64,000 nucleotides of DNA from a bacterium (GTDB taxonomy: Bacteria; Electryoneota; RPQS01; DYHQ01), in NCBI GenBank assembly GCA_030622545.1, contig JAUXGA010000010.1, positions 1 through 64,000 on the forward strand, in the 5' to 3' direction. The position numbers were made by a program, and so were the translations under genes. Below are positions 18,154-27,208 of this stretch, piece by piece. Positions within the stretch are counted from its first letter, which is position 1. Each line of letters begins with the position of its first letter. The notes beneath the pieces were generated by a model, which had not been told where the DNA came from, searched no databases, and saw only the letters and a list, made by a program, of their open reading frames with translations.

Positions 18154-18176
18154 GCGAACTGCCGTTCGGCACTACC
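18154..18176. repeat. Dispersed copy of the GCGCACTGCCGTGCGGCACTACC repeat
   Basis: gcgaactgccgttcggcactacc matches 46343-46365 at 21 of 23 positions. Confidence 0.7.
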
Positions 18177-18185
18177 AAAATATTC

Positions 18186-18221
18186 TTAAAAAGAAAAAGC
18201 CCGGCGTGTCTGCCAGGCTTT
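18186..18221 (-). terminator. Minus-strand intrinsic terminator
   Basis: AAAGCCCGGC / GCCAGGCTTT stem with an A-rich run on its left (T-rich on the minus strand), downstream of the 18321-19685 gene. Confidence 0.6.
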
Positions 18222-18320
18222 CTCAATTATCAGTTATGGTTTGTAGAGACTAAAACAGAATGTTAAATCCTTCGCACAATCCCACTTTTGGATTCAGTCG
18301 CAACTTGATTCATCTCGAAA

Positions 18321-19685
18321 CTAATTCGACACGGTGATGTAGTAAAAATAAGGCGACGGACGTGTTATGCTTGCGTTCACATCGGTCCAGGTTGACGTCG
18401 GTGCCCATACTTGCGCCAGCCATGTTCCGGTAACGAAAGGCTCTGTACTGCCATAGATATCATACGCGCTTGCGATGGGATGCGCAGGCCAGTTCAAATC
18501 CGCGTCCGTGCCGTCTATTGAAATCACCAAACCAATGATCGGCGGGAAAGCTTGGGGACTTTCATCAGCGCCGATATCCGAACACGTGCCTGCGGGATCC
18601 GGTCTGGAATCCCCTTCGAAATCGTAGGCGGGATAGATGGTGCAATGTCCCGCGCCGATACAGCGACTGACATCGGTTAGATGCATATCATACATCGCCA
18701 GATTCACAAACGCCGGATCAAAGGAGATGTTGTAATACGTATCACATGGGTCTCCGTTGGAATTCGTCGTTGAAATCGTGCCAAGGTTCGGCGGGCCGTG
18801 CGCCGGATCATTGTCATAGAACATGATGTCGCCGCCGGTATTTCCGTAGATGTCGCAATGATAGACCTCACTTGTGTCACTGGCCAAGAAGTAGATTCCT
18901 TCGCCATTGGAAAAGGAGATAATGGTACTGCTGAATGTCGGGGACGCACCCCAGCAACTCACGCCCGCGCCGTGGTTCGTTGCGCTGTTGCTGCTGATGG
19001 TGCAGAACTCGAAAACCGGCACACCGGGATTCGCCGGTGCGAGAGAATTCAAGCTCAATACGCCGCCGCCGTCATTGCCTGATAGGTTATCGTAGATGAA
19101 GCAGTTGGTGAAGGTTCCTCCGCAGGAATCGCAGGCGACTCCTCCGCCACCCAGAGTCGCCAAATTGGAATAGATGTGGCAACTCTCGAAGGTGGGTGAA
19201 ACGATCGAGCCGAAAACATACACACCGCCGCCATAGTTATCTGCTGTATTGTTGCGGATGATACATCTGTCGAAACTCGGCGAAGACCATTCGCAATAAA
19301 CACCGCCGCCATTGTTGTGCGGCGAAGCTCCTTGGGCGTGGCCATATTCGATTTCGCACCATTTGAGTTGACTCCCGGAACTGGTGGGATTGATAAACCG
19401 GAGACCGCTCCAGTAAGTTTGCTGAGGATCCGTTGATGTAAAGATGATGCGATTGGCGTCACTTGCAACCGCAACAAGTGTCCCCTCGATGTGAAACCGA
19501 TAAGGGCCGTCAAATGTAAAAATTGTTCCGGGCGCGAGGTCTACCAAATCACCCGAGGAAACGGAAATGTCTCCCACGATATGGTACGTAGCCGACACGT
19601 ACGCACCACTCAGCGCACCGGAAAGCTGTCCAAAACTTACCTGCACCAAACCGAGCATAAGTAAAACCGCTAAAATTCTCCGCAT
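18321..19685 (-). CDS. Secreted right-handed parallel beta-helix (Pmp-like) repeat protein
   Basis: Signal peptide MRRILAVLLMLGLVQVSFG; repeats such as SPSFDRCIIRNNTADNYGGGVYV; C-terminus DLNWPAHPIASAYDIYGSTEPF...PSPYFYYITVSN. Confidence 0.85.
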   Translation of the reverse strand: MRRILAVLLMLGLVQVSFGQLSGALSGAYVSATYHIVGDISVSSGDLVDLAPGTIFTFDGPYRFHIEGTLVAVASDANRIIFTSTDPQQTYWSGLRFINPTSSGSQLKWCEIEYGHAQGASPHNNGGGVYCEWSSPSFDRCIIRNNTADNYGGGVYVFGSIVSPTFESCHIYSNLATLGGGGVACDSCGGTFTNCFIYDNLSGNDGGGVLSLNSLAPANPGVPVFEFCTISSNSATNHGAGVSCWGASPTFSSTIISFSNGEGIYFLASDTSEVYHCDIYGNTGGDIMFYDNDPAHGPPNLGTISTTNSNGDPCDTYYNISFDPAFVNLAMYDMHLTDVSRCIGAGHCTIYPAYDFEGDSRPDPAGTCSDIGADESPQAFPPIIGLVISIDGTDADLNWPAHPIASAYDIYGSTEPFVTGTWLAQVWAPTSTWTDVNASITRPSPYFYYITVSN

Positions 19686-19727
19686 GATTCACCTCCGAAT
19701 TCTGTTCGTTTCAAGTCTATCTTAAGA

Positions 19728-22229
19728 TTACTCCACCGCCGTCACGAAATAGAAATAGGGTGACGGTCTGGTGGCCGTGTTATAGTCTGTCCATGTGGTT
19801 GTTGGCCTAGTATCGAGAAGAGTTCCTACTGTGAAAGGCTCGGTACCGCCGTAGATGTTGAAACTCGAACCGGTTGATGTCCAGTTTAAAACAGCATACC
19901 CATAGCTTATTGAAATCACTAAACTGTCAACCGAGAGAATGGTCGGGCTGGAAAGTTCATTTTCGAAAGCTCCGATATCCGGATTCGAACCCGATGGATT
20001 CGGTCGCGGATTACCGTCCATGTCGGTTGATGGAGGAGCAGTCGTATCAGCAGCTCCAATACAAAAACTGAACTCAGTCAGATGAAAATCATCATTCGCC
20101 GTGTCCGCAAACATCGGATTAAGGAAGATATTAAAATAAATATCGCTGGAATCGTTATTGGCATTGACAGTATCCAGTACACCAATGCCGGGCGGGCCGT
20201 TAGATGGATTGCCACTGGAAAAGAGAATGTCTCCACCACTATTGCCGAAGATATCGCAGTATTCGACTTGGCTTCCTGCACTACCATACGAGAAAAAGAT
20301 ACCATCGCCATCGGAAAAAGCGATAATTGTGCCGGTAATAATGGGCGAAGATTGTCGGGAATACACACCACTTCCGTAGTCAGACGTATTGCCGATGATG
20401 GTACAGTGCGAAATAAGTGGCGCGGTGGAATACCCGCAATAAACTCCACCGCCGGTGTAAATCCCCGTGTTATCCATGATGATGCAATTAACAAGGATTG
20501 GTGAAGAATTATCGCAATAGATCCCGCCACTATAGTTTGCCGAATTATCACTGATGATACAATCTGTAAAGCTCGGCGAAGAATTGCTGTAGCAATGCAC
20601 TCCACCGCCTCTGTCCTCCGCTAAGTTGCCGCTAAAGATACAATTTGTGAACGTTGGTGAAGCATCGTTACGGCACCCGATACCGCCACCATCATTGGCC
20701 GTGTTATTGCGGATAGTACAGTGCGAGAAAACTGGCGAAGAACCTTCAAACATTACACCGCCACCTTCATCATCTGATCCATAACCATACGCGTATCCAT
20801 TCTCGATACGACAATAGGTAAGCCGACTGCTGTCGCTCCCGGAGTGGAAGCGCAAGCTATGCCAGCGGTCTGGATTGGCCACGGTGTCGGCCGTAAAGAT
20901 GATGGAATCGGTTACCGTTCCTTCGGCGATCAGCGTTCCCTCAATATAAAAGTGGTAATGGCCGTCAAAGAGAAACGTCGCGCCCGGCATAATGACGAGG
21001 CTGTCACCAGACGCAATTGAGCAATTACAAGCCACGTGATGCGTTGCCGACTCAAGGATACCGCTCAACGATCCGCAAAGGGAACCCGCTTTCACCAGCC
21101 AGAAATCGTAATAATAACCCGGCGCGTCGGAATCGGTATCCCCCCCAAGGATATAGCCGCCGTTGATGGTCTGCTGAACCGAATTGCAATAATCGCCGTT
21201 GCTTCCCCCATAGGTGCGGCTCCAGAGGCTAATGCCATTCGCGTCTGTTTTCACCAACCAGAAATCAGTATTCCCTGCTCCGTAGGACCAGGTATCCCCC
21301 CCAAGGATATAGCCGCCATCGGTGGTCTGTTGAACCGAATTGCATTCATCACGATTGCTTCCCCCAAAGGTGTGGCTCCATAGGCTAATGCCATTCGCGT
21401 CTGTTTTCACCAACCAGAAATCCTCCAATCCTGCTCCAAAAGATTTAGTGTATCCCGCCAGGATATAGCCGCCGTCGGTGGTCTGCTGAACCGAATTGCA
21501 TCTATCTATTGAAGTTCCCCCAAAGGTACGGGTCCAGAGGGTATCACCATTCCCATCCGTCTTCACCAGCCAGACATCACTGTTGCCCGCCCCGTAGGAG
21601 TCGGTAAACCCCCCAAGGATATAGCCGCCGTCGGTGGTTTGCTGAACCGACCAACAGTATTCCGCACCGCTTCCCCCATAAGTGCAGCTCCAGAGGCTGT
21701 CACCGTTTGCATCTGTCTTCACCAACCAGAAATCAGGATTCCCTGGCTCGGAGTTGATTTTGCCTCCAAGGATGTAGCCGCCGTCGGCAGTTTGTTGAAC
21801 CGAAAGGCAATATTCCTCATCGCTCCCCCCGAAGGTGCAGCTCCAAAGGCTGTCGCCATTCGCATCCGTCTTCACCAGCCAGAGATCAGCTTCGCCCGCA
21901 CCGAAGGACCAAGTCTCCCCCCCAAGGATATAGCCGCCATCGGTGGTCTGCTGTGCCGAATAGCATCTATCTATCGAAGTTCCTCCGAAGGTGTGGCTCC
22001 AGAGACTATCGCCGTTCACATCCGTCTTCACCAACCAAAAATCGTGATTGCCCGCCCCAAAGGAATAGGTATGCCCTCCAAGCATGTAACCACCATCCGA
22101 CGTCTGCTGGACGGAATTGCAGTATTCGCTGCTGCTTCCCCCAAAGGTGTTACTCCAAAGGCTGTCGGGCTGAGCAAATACCAGAACCGGCACCAGTAAA
22201 ATGAGCAAAATAATCGAAGTGCTTCTCAT
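19728..22229 (-). CDS. Secreted protein: seven about 51-aa propeller-type repeats fused to a right-handed beta-helix
   Basis: Seven units of SLWSxTFGGSxxxYCNSVQQTTDGGYILGGxTxSFGAGxxDFWLVKTDANGD, then SPSFTDCIISDNSANYSGGIYC-type beta-helix coils; C-terminus FNIYGGTEPF...SPYFYFVTAVE. Confidence 0.85.
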   Translation of the reverse strand: MRSTSIILLILLVPVLVFAQPDSLWSNTFGGSSSEYCNSVQQTSDGGYMLGGHTYSFGAGNHDFWLVKTDVNGDSLWSHTFGGTSIDRCYSAQQTTDGGYILGGETWSFGAGEADLWLVKTDANGDSLWSCTFGGSDEEYCLSVQQTADGGYILGGKINSEPGNPDFWLVKTDANGDSLWSCTYGGSGAEYCWSVQQTTDGGYILGGFTDSYGAGNSDVWLVKTDGNGDTLWTRTFGGTSIDRCNSVQQTTDGGYILAGYTKSFGAGLEDFWLVKTDANGISLWSHTFGGSNRDECNSVQQTTDGGYILGGDTWSYGAGNTDFWLVKTDANGISLWSRTYGGSNGDYCNSVQQTINGGYILGGDTDSDAPGYYYDFWLVKAGSLCGSLSGILESATHHVACNCSIASGDSLVIMPGATFLFDGHYHFYIEGTLIAEGTVTDSIIFTADTVANPDRWHSLRFHSGSDSSRLTYCRIENGYAYGYGSDDEGGGVMFEGSSPVFSHCTIRNNTANDGGGIGCRNDASPTFTNCIFSGNLAEDRGGGVHCYSNSSPSFTDCIISDNSANYSGGIYCDNSSPILVNCIIMDNTGIYTGGGVYCGYSTAPLISHCTIIGNTSDYGSGVYSRQSSPIITGTIIAFSDGDGIFFSYGSAGSQVEYCDIFGNSGGDILFSSGNPSNGPPGIGVLDTVNANNDSSDIYFNIFLNPMFADTANDDFHLTEFSFCIGAADTTAPPSTDMDGNPRPNPSGSNPDIGAFENELSSPTILSVDSLVISISYGYAVLNWTSTGSSFNIYGGTEPFTVGTLLDTRPTTTWTDYNTATRPSPYFYFVTAVE

Positions 22230-22273
22230 GATTTTACCTCAGTGTTTTACGGGTTGTGAAATTGCTTTTTAAA

Positions 22274-24220
22274 TCATTCCACCGCCGTCACATAGTAGAA
22301 ATAGGGTGACGGGCGGGTTGATGTATTCACATCCGTCCATGTGGTCGTCGTCTCTGTATCGAGCAGGGTTCCCGCTCCGAAGGGATCGGTGCCGCCGTAG
22401 ATGTTGAAATTCGGGGCGGATGATGTCCAGTTCAGAACAGCATCGCCGCTTTCAACTGAAATAACCAAATCGTCTATCGGAGCCAATGGAGCCGTGAGAC
22501 CGCTGACAACAATCGAGTAGTACTGGTCAGCAGCGAGTGTTCCTTTGTGGCTCACCTGAACGGTATAGGCTCCGGCGGATGGCGATTCGAGATGAATCTG
22601 CTCTATGTTATCAAGAACATTATCGCCGGTGGTCGCCGCATTGTCCGGATTGGACGGATCCAAAATCCATGGATAATACATCGTCGTTGCATTCCACTCC
22701 AGACGCACATCCAAATCATTGACTAACATCGGCGTTGTCGGATTCAGAGAGGGAGCTACCGGCGTTCCCGGCACATCCGTCCAGACGACAGTCACCCGCA
22801 CAGGCTCTGTGCCGCTGCTCGCGTACGTGTATGTTTCGGTTTCGCCGTTCGACAGAACATCTTCCATGATGACATAATCGTCCACTTCATCCTCCGCAAT
22901 GACATCAGCAGCATTCGTCGTGTTCATCAGTCCCCAGCCGTATTCGTAATCCGGGCCATCATTTGTTCCTGCTTCATCGGCAGTGTGAATAATGACAGCC
23001 TTTATCGTGGACGCGCGAGGTGTGGCGCTGCTGTGTGTATTCTGATAGTGCTGCACAAGCAAACCAACCGAACCGGAAGTATTCGGGGTTGACATCGACG
23101 TTCCGCTTAGCGACCTGTAATCCGAGTCATTATCATCATCCGTAGAATAAAGTGATATCCCATTGGCGACAATATCCGGCTTGATACGCCCGTCGTCGGT
23201 CGGCCCCCAACCGCTGAACGAACTCATCGATACATCCGACGGCTGCGTATATCCTCCGGGAATGTCATAAATGGCTCCGACCGTTAGGATATTCTTCGCA
23301 TTCCCTCTCCACGGAATACAATCATAGCCGTCGCTCCCGCCATCGGGATCGCGCGTCGTGGTGCTCAATTGCCATCCTCCATCGATCCAGGCATAGTGCT
23401 CATTGCCTGCACCGGGCCCATAGTCATTTCGATCATTTCCCGCGGACTTGCAAATCGTAAGATAAGGAGCGTTGTAAGCAATCATATCCCATTCCGCCGT
23501 GATGTCATGGTAGAATCCAAACGCATAGTCTTCAACCTCGCTTATATCGGGATCTCCATACCAATACCAATCACCGCTAGAATACCAACCGGTGATATAC
23601 CCATACGAATGACTCGAAACTAGCAAGCCGGCTGCCGCCGCCGTAGCGATTTCCGACTCGTCATAATCCCAGTCATAAGCATCCAGCGACGCCTGATACG
23701 CCATTCCTTTTGCACTAGCGACTTGTCCCTGTGCGACCATCGTCCCTGCAACATGCGTGGAATGATAATGCGTTCCCGACGGACTATCCATTTGGACAAC
23801 GCGTCCGTCGAATTCCTGATGGCTTAGTAGCACTCCTCCCGCGTCCCAAACACCGAGGAAATCCGTCCCCGAACCGGTGAGCGAATAGCCCGCGCTTCCT
23901 CCCGGCCACACATCATCCGTGCTGAGGGTTCGGGCTGCGTCCAGGTTTGTTATCGAATAATAGACCGGAAACCCTCGTTCGTTAATATACATCAGCTCAA
24001 TATCCGGATTTTCATTCAAAGCTACCTGCGCTGGAGCCACGCTTTCTAAAAGAGCATAATAATCAGCGTTCCGGCCTGCATCCCATTTCTGGCGGGATTG
24101 TTCGCTTATACGATTCAAGACTGACGTATTCGTCGTCTTCTGTGAATAGCCTGCGCTGCTGATAAATAGGACACTGGCGCAAACCATGATAATCATCCAA
24201 AATCCGTTCTTCCGAGTCAT
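22274..24220 (-). CDS. Secreted S8 (subtilisin-like) serine peptidase
   Basis: Catalytic blocks VWDAGGVLLSHQEFDGRV (Asp), HSTHVAGTMVAQG (His), SGTSMSTPNTSGSVGLL (Ser); shares the C-terminal FNIYGGTDPF...SPYFYYVTAVE module with the neighbouring genes. Confidence 0.9.
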   Translation of the reverse strand: MTRKNGFWMIIMVCASVLFISSAGYSQKTTNTSVLNRISEQSRQKWDAGRNADYYALLESVAPAQVALNENPDIELMYINERGFPVYYSITNLDAARTLSTDDVWPGGSAGYSLTGSGTDFLGVWDAGGVLLSHQEFDGRVVQMDSPSGTHYHSTHVAGTMVAQGQVASAKGMAYQASLDAYDWDYDESEIATAAAAGLLVSSHSYGYITGWYSSGDWYWYGDPDISEVEDYAFGFYHDITAEWDMIAYNAPYLTICKSAGNDRNDYGPGAGNEHYAWIDGGWQLSTTTRDPDGGSDGYDCIPWRGNAKNILTVGAIYDIPGGYTQPSDVSMSSFSGWGPTDDGRIKPDIVANGISLYSTDDDNDSDYRSLSGTSMSTPNTSGSVGLLVQHYQNTHSSATPRASTIKAVIIHTADEAGTNDGPDYEYGWGLMNTTNAADVIAEDEVDDYVIMEDVLSNGETETYTYASSGTEPVRVTVVWTDVPGTPVAPSLNPTTPMLVNDLDVRLEWNATTMYYPWILDPSNPDNAATTGDNVLDNIEQIHLESPSAGAYTVQVSHKGTLAADQYYSIVVSGLTAPLAPIDDLVISVESGDAVLNWTSSAPNFNIYGGTDPFGAGTLLDTETTTTWTDVNTSTRPSPYFYYVTAVE

Positions 24221-24414
24221 TCTGACCTCCTGATGAGTTGATTATGAAATAATAGGGCGATTTCTTGCTCTAAGTTACTGTAATTTGGTGCAAATCTGTC
24301 AATAGATTTAATATACCTTGCTAATCGTGCAAAGTCAACAAAAATCTGTCCTTCTGTGAATTTTTTTGCATAGTTGTGGGGCAGTTATATTGTGATGCCG
24401 CCTCTCGAAAAGAT

Positions 24415-24445
24415 AGAAAAACGGCCTCGAAAAAATTCGAGGCCG
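24415..24445 (-). terminator. Minus-strand intrinsic terminator of the glycosyltransferase operon
   Basis: CGGCCTCGAA-AAAA-TTCGAGGCCG perfect 10-bp stem; T-run follows on the minus strand. Confidence 0.75.
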
Positions 24446-24573
24446 CGATTCGTGCCGTTTAGAATATTGGTGCGGTGTCGGCTGCTTGCAGCCAATCCAG
24501 AATCCGCTGCGGTGAATCCCATGGGTTCGTCTCGCCGCAATAGTTAAGAACACACCTTTTCTAAAATGAATTG

Positions 24574-25770
24574 TCACTCATGAGAAACGCTCAAAGAACG
24601 GTAAGCCGCCAGAAGTTGTTGAGTACTGCGTTCCCAAGACAGCTTTTCCTCAAAGCGTTTTCTCCCGTAGTCGCCGAGCTTTTTCCGCAGCTCAGGATCA
24701 TCCAAGAGGGTGATAATTTTCCGAGCAAAATCCTCTTCGTTGTTGTCTTCTGCATAAAGAGCCGCCTCGCCGGCCGAGCGTTCGGATTCAACCAACCGAT
24801 AGGACACAATCGGTCTTGACATTGCCATATATTCGAGGATTTTATTCATCGTTGAGATGTTGTTCAACGGATTCACGGGGTCAGGTGCAACGGCAACATC
24901 TGCCGTTGAAAGATATTGGCGAAGCAGCTTATCAGGAATACGACCAGTAAAATGACAGACGTCCTGCAGTCCTAAATCATCTGCCATCTTCTTCAAGACA
25001 GGCAGGTTTTCGCCGCCTCCCATCAAAACGAACCGGATATCTTTTCTACCCCAATCCTGCATAATGATTTTAATAGACCGGAGCAGGTAATCCACGCCGT
25101 CTTGCTGCCCCATTGTCCCTAAATAGCAAGCGAGAAAGGGCTTGTCTTTTTTGAGTTCAGGGACGGGATCGAACGCGATAAAACGTTTCAAATCGGGCGC
25201 ACTCCGCACAACCCATGTCCGCTCACGGGGAACGTTGCCCCGGTCAACAGCCACTTGCCGGTAGGATTCATTCGTGCTGATGACGGCGTGCGCCAACCGA
25301 TACGTCCACTGCTCAAGTGCGAACAGAATACGGAGAATCATACCGGTTTTGCGGTTGAATTTGGATTGAAATGTCTCCGGTCCCAAGTCGTGCTGATCGA
25401 AGATGAATTTCACACCAAAAGGACGGAAAGGCAGGGCGATCAGAAATAAAAGATCAGGGGGATTGCACACATGGATAATATGGAACCCACGCCGGAAAAA
25501 AACATAGATTGCATAGATGAAACTGAAAAAAAGCATCCAAGAATATTCTAAGGCATACCCAATGGCCCTGTTCGCCGTATAGGGCATAGGATAACGGTAA
25601 ATCGAAACACCTTCCAAAACTTCAAAGGGTTTGCGATCCACCATGCGCGGGCATACGACGCTGACCTCGAACCCCGCGGACTTCAACGTCGTCGCTTCCT
25701 GCCAAACACGCCGGTCAAAAGGAACGGAGAGATTCTCAACCAACATGAGAATCTTACCAGCAGAAGCCAT
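24574..25770 (-). CDS. Glycosyltransferase family 4 (GT-B fold)
   Basis: 398 aa; MLVENLSVPFDRRVWQEATTLKSAGFEVSVVCP and YLSTADVAVAPDPVNPLNNISTMNKILEYMAMSRPIVS. Confidence 0.85.
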   Translation of the reverse strand: MASAGKILMLVENLSVPFDRRVWQEATTLKSAGFEVSVVCPRMVDRKPFEVLEGVSIYRYPMPYTANRAIGYALEYSWMLFFSFIYAIYVFFRRGFHIIHVCNPPDLLFLIALPFRPFGVKFIFDQHDLGPETFQSKFNRKTGMILRILFALEQWTYRLAHAVISTNESYRQVAVDRGNVPRERTWVVRSAPDLKRFIAFDPVPELKKDKPFLACYLGTMGQQDGVDYLLRSIKIIMQDWGRKDIRFVLMGGGENLPVLKKMADDLGLQDVCHFTGRIPDKLLRQYLSTADVAVAPDPVNPLNNISTMNKILEYMAMSRPIVSYRLVESERSAGEAALYAEDNNEEDFARKIITLLDDPELRKKLGDYGRKRFEEKLSWERSTQQLLAAYRSLSVSHE

Positions 25771-27070
25771 CGTAGTTCTCCTTCTTCACCGGCAATTCAC
25801 GAACGATTCGCACAAGATCGAAGACAACCTGTTCATCACGCACTTCGGCAAGGATGGGCAAGTAATCAGGGTCGCTGTTTGCCACAACGATCACCTCGGA
25901 ATGATCCAAAATCTCCTGCGCTGTTTCACACAGCAGTTCGGCAAGATGCGGAAGCGTCCTCTCGATAAAGACGCGGTTGGCACCGCGCAGGCGAGCCAGA
26001 GATACATTTTTATCATAAATTTTGATCTGATAACCTTTTCCAATCAGAGTTTCCACTAACTCTACCATCGGACTTTCGCGCAGATCGTCCGTTCCCGCTT
26101 TGAATGCCAGCCCCAGTATCCCAACCTTTTTCTTCTTTCGGTCAAGAATCGCTTTTACCGCACGATGAACATGTTCGCGGTTTGATGTCATCAAGGACGA
26201 CAGCATCGGGACCGCCACATTGAGTTCACGCGCTCGAGCTGTCAGCGCTCGAACATCTTTCGGCAGGCATGACCCTCCAAAGGCAAAACCCGGTTTTAGA
26301 TAGTACGGCGAGAGATTCAGCTTTGTATCCTGAGCAAATATTTCCATCACGCGATGGCTGTCCACTCCCAATTTCTTGGCGACCGCACCGATTTCGTTGG
26401 CAAAGACGACTTTCAGGGCATGAAAAGAGTTGTCCGCATATTTGACCATTTCCGCTTCTTCGATTGCCGTCAGAAAGACCGGGCCGGGAATATCTTGATA
26501 GATGCGGGCGACTTCTCGAGCAGCCTCTTCGCGCAGCGCGCCGACGACGGTTTTTGGTGGTTCATAGAAATCGCGTACCGCCGAGCCCTCGCGCAGGAAT
26601 TCCGGATTGTACGCCAGCGAAAATCCCGCACCTTCCTTTTTACCGCTCTCAGCCTCAAGAATCGGAAGAAGCTGCGTTCGTGTCGTGCCGGGAAGCAACG
26701 TGCTGCGAACGACAATGGTGTGAGACTTCGAGATTTTCTTTAGAGCCTGACCGATTTGCGCCGCCACGCGCTTGACATACTGCGTGTCCAGAGCTCCCGA
26801 TTCAAGCGAAGGTGTTCCAACGCAGATGAGCGACAAGTCCGTTTGAGTAACTGCTTCCTCGGCTGAGGATGTCGCGTGAAGATGACCCGCTTTCTCATGT
26901 TTTGCAATGAGCTCCGGCATCTCTTTCTCGATAATGGGACTTTGTCCCTTGCGAATAAAATCCACTTTGACCGGATCAACATCCACGCCCCAAACTTCAT
27001 GCCCCAACTCACAAAAACAAGCCGCCGAAACGCATCCCACATATCCCAAACCAAATACGCCGATCTTCAT
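25754..27070 (-). CDS. UDP-glucose/GDP-mannose 6-dehydrogenase family
   Basis: MKIGVFGLGYVGCVSAACFCELGHEVWGVDVDPVKVDFIRKGQSPI...PGFAFGGSCLPKDVRAL...GLAFKAGTDDLRESP. The start is trimmed from the ORF-track call to the canonical MKIGVFGLG. Confidence 0.93.
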   Translation of the reverse strand: MKIGVFGLGYVGCVSAACFCELGHEVWGVDVDPVKVDFIRKGQSPIIEKEMPELIAKHEKAGHLHATSSAEEAVTQTDLSLICVGTPSLESGALDTQYVKRVAAQIGQALKKISKSHTIVVRSTLLPGTTRTQLLPILEAESGKKEGAGFSLAYNPEFLREGSAVRDFYEPPKTVVGALREEAAREVARIYQDIPGPVFLTAIEEAEMVKYADNSFHALKVVFANEIGAVAKKLGVDSHRVMEIFAQDTKLNLSPYYLKPGFAFGGSCLPKDVRALTARARELNVAVPMLSSLMTSNREHVHRAVKAILDRKKKKVGILGLAFKAGTDDLRESPMVELVETLIGKGYQIKIYDKNVSLARLRGANRVFIERTLPHLAELLCETAQEILDHSEVIVVANSDPDYLPILAEVRDEQVVFDLVRIVRELPVKKENYDGFCW

Positions 27071-27208
27071 CGTGTAAAATCCTCCATTTAAAAACCGCCG
27101 AAGCAAACCTTTGCGGTGAGTTAAGGTGCAAAAAACCTACCAGTTGATAGGCGCAGCTATTTTTTCTTAGCGGACTGTTGCCGAAGAAAGGTTTCGATTT
27201 CCGCGGCT

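Noticed and set aside
17786-18266. Overlapping ORFs on both strands in the 17.8-18.3 kb intergenic region
   Set aside because: Region is GC-rich palindromic repeat DNA plus a terminator; ORFs overlap one another in several frames and show no domains.
21036-22204. Plus-strand ORFs with their own apparent internal repeats (e.g. 21639-22199)
   Set aside because: Their repetitiveness mirrors the antisense seven-unit repeat of the real minus-strand CDS.
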